A program made the position numbers and the translations under genes. Shown here one piece after another: positions 62,707 to 64,000 of a DNA stretch of 64,000 nt. Every line of letters starts with the position of its first letter. The stretch's first letter is position 1. Below the pieces are notes generated by a model, which had not been told where the DNA came from, ran no database searches, and saw nothing but the letters and a program-made list of their open reading frames with translations. Source of the stretch: Vibrio renipiscarius (GTDB lineage Bacteria > Pseudomonadota > Gammaproteobacteria > Enterobacterales > Vibrionaceae); contig NZ_JTKH01000024.1 in the NCBI RefSeq assembly GCF_000827885.1, positions 310,001-374,000 on the forward strand. The letters are read 5' to 3'.

Positions 62707-64000
62707 ATGACAACGCCATTAAAGGCTTTCAGTACTCTCGCACTTTCGACGCTTGCTATTGCATGCTCTAGCCAAAGCCATGCTCAAACCTTCACAACCC
62801 AATGCCAACCGCAGCCAGAGCCCATCGTTGGAAAGGCAAGCATTAGCGGACTCACTTATGTGGGTAGCGCGATCGCCGATGCCCCCTTTGATACCTCCGC
62901 CGCTGAAATCGTCAACTATGACCCTTGCACCGATAAGCTCTACGTCATCAACGCGCAAGCAAAACAGGTCGATGTGCTGAGCTTTAATGAACAAGGGCAA
63001 CCGGCAAAAAGTGCCACAATCAATTTAGACAGTGCCGCAAAGCGAGCAAAGATGGCAATAGGCGCCGCGAACAGTGTGGCGATTCACAATGGTCTTGTCG
63101 CCGTGGCGATTGAAAATGCAAACAAGCAAGAAAATGGACTCATCGCGCTATACCAATCGCACGATCTTTCGTTGGTCACCACCTACCCTGCAGGTGCGTT
63201 GCCCGATATGGTGAGTTTTTCTAAGGATGGCCGCTACATTGCCAGTGCCAATGAAGGCGAACCCAGCGCTGACTATCGCGTTGACCCCAACGGCAGTGTC
63301 ACCTTAATTGATCTTAAAGAAGGCCCACTCAATGCCACCGTCACACAAATTCAGTTTACTGACTTTGACAATGAACGACGCAGTGAATTCGATGACAAGG
63401 TCAGAATCTCTGGCCCTAATTCAACGGTTGCGCAAGATCTAGAACCTGAATACCTCACCTTTGCAGACAACGGGAAAATCTACGTTGCATTGCAAGAGAA
63501 CAATGCAATGGCCATCATTGATGTCTCAACAGCGCGTGTCGATAAAGTCGTTGGATTGGGTGAAAAATCATGGGCAACCTCTAAACTCGATGCCTCAAAC
63601 AAAGATGACATGGCTGGCCATTTCCAACACTACACACAACTGGTCGGGCTTTATATGCCTGATAGCATTGATAGCTATAGTGTTGATGGACAAACCTACC
63701 TTATTTCCGCTAACGAAGGTGATGGGCGCGAATATGGATTTGATACGACACAGGAACGTTGTGACCAGGCAGGCTTTACATGGGATGAAGACGATTACCG
63801 TGCGGACGATAAATACACCACGAAACAAGGTTTTTGTATCAGCCATACCGATGAAGTGAGAGGGAAAAAACTCAACGTGTCAGATCAACACCCTTTAGCT
63901 GAAGCCCTCAAAGATAAGAAGCAGCTCGGACGCTTAAAGGTGGTTAAGTCATCAACTAAGCTGGCCGCGCATGAGAATGTGCAAGCCTTTGGTGCGCGTT
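62707..64000 (+). CDS. Choice-of-anchor I family secreted protein, 3'-partial
   Basis: Open from ATG 62707 (aagga 7 bp upstream) to the window end without a stop, so at least 431 residues. Signal peptide MTTPLKAFSTLALSTLAIA with a nearby Cys (not a perfect lipobox; cleavage at SHA-QT is as likely). Then repeated beta-propeller-like blades: AAEIVNYDPCTDKLYVINAQ, PDMVSFSKDGRYIASANEGE, LEPEYLTFADNGKIYVALQE and DSYSVDGQTYLISANEGDG. Those segments are typical of the choice-of-anchor I family, related to esterase-like phosphatase/nucleotidase accessory proteins. Exported; enzymatic activity is uncertain. Confidence 0.85.
   Translation, partial: MTTPLKAFSTLALSTLAIACSSQSHAQTFTTQCQPQPEPIVGKASISGLTYVGSAIADAPFDTSAAEIVNYDPCTDKLYVINAQAKQVDVLSFNEQGQPAKSATINLDSAAKRAKMAIGAANSVAIHNGLVAVAIENANKQENGLIALYQSHDLSLVTTYPAGALPDMVSFSKDGRYIASANEGEPSADYRVDPNGSVTLIDLKEGPLNATVTQIQFTDFDNERRSEFDDKVRISGPNSTVAQDLEPEYLTFADNGKIYVALQENNAMAIIDVSTARVDKVVGLGEKSWATSKLDASNKDDMAGHFQHYTQLVGLYMPDSIDSYSVDGQTYLISANEGDGREYGFDTTQERCDQAGFTWDEDDYRADDKYTTKQGFCISHTDEVRGKKLNVSDQHPLAEALKDKKQLGRLKVVKSSTKLAAHENVQAFGAR

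Noticed and set aside
62719..63000. Minus-strand 93-codon frame near the window end
   Set aside because: Antisense to the choice-of-anchor I gene, which has a signal peptide, ribosome binding site and family motifs.

Overview
The window looks like chromosomal DNA of a Vibrio-type gammaproteobacterium. Supporting evidence: an aa3-type cytochrome c oxidase cluster, a Phe-type DAHP synthase (aroG) close to the enterobacterial form, an OmpU-like porin, a ToxR-like membrane regulator, a DUF3820 protein, a CSS-motif EAL phosphodiesterase and a giant type I-secreted adhesin whose C-terminus is of the VCA0849 type.

Two parts are clearly different. Bases 1 to about 16,323 are the end of a genomic island. 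The island stops at the 3' end of a tRNA-Ser(UGA) gene (16324-16414, minus strand), and a tyrosine recombinase is encoded immediately inside that end. Its left end lies outside the window. The island is visibly AT-rich with long intergenic stretches. From the left it carries: a possibly partial unknown gene; a HEPN/STAND-NTPase/TPR protein (731-3433); a PD-(D/E)XK nuclease-like protein (3959-4915); a lone MbcA/ParS-type antitoxin domain; a repeat-rich region with 15-bp iteron-like units and a 14-unit AACT array; a KfrA-like coiled-coil DNA-binding protein; a compact Gabija-like pair gajA-gajB; an SOS-controlled umuDC operon with a LexA box; a two-winged-helix protein resembling replication initiators; an unknown gene; and the integrase with a small partner. 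This reads as a defence island on a plasmid-like or integrative backbone.

From 16,434 onward the content is ordinary chromosome. 16.7-22 kb: a MaoC-like hydratase, an anaerobic sulfatase maturase with its Cys-type sulfatase, a PstS-like phosphate-binding protein with a Pho-box candidate, and a DUF3024 protein. 22.07-35.53 kb: one 13.5-kb gene for a 4484-residue LapA/Bap-like adhesin. It has an N-terminal retention module with a TAAG (LapG-type) site, 12 tandem T1SS-143-like repeats of about 148 residues that alternate between two subtypes, cadherin/Tandem-95-like modules, RTX nonapeptides and a type I secretion signal. A CSS-EAL c-di-GMP phosphodiesterase is divergently transcribed from it, so adhesion and c-di-GMP turnover may be linked. 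37.5-40.6 kb: a YdhF-like aldo/keto reductase, aroG and a VanZ-like protein. 40.8-48.8 kb: the cytochrome oxidase operon coxB-ctaD-ctaG-ctaE, then surf1, a Sco-like protein, ctaA and cyoE, with a small DUF2909 gene on the opposite strand in the middle.

49-64 kb: a phosphohexomutase, a LysE/RhtB exporter, AzlCD, a fumarylacetoacetate hydrolase-family enzyme, a porin, a cold-shock protein, a DsbA/FrnE-like protein, a patatin phospholipase, the DUF969-DUF979-pcp operon, a ToxR-like regulator with a small membrane partner separated by a MITE-like repeat, a DUF3820 protein, and the 5' part of a choice-of-anchor I protein that runs off the end.

All assignments come from reading the sequence. No database search, profile search or structure prediction was run.
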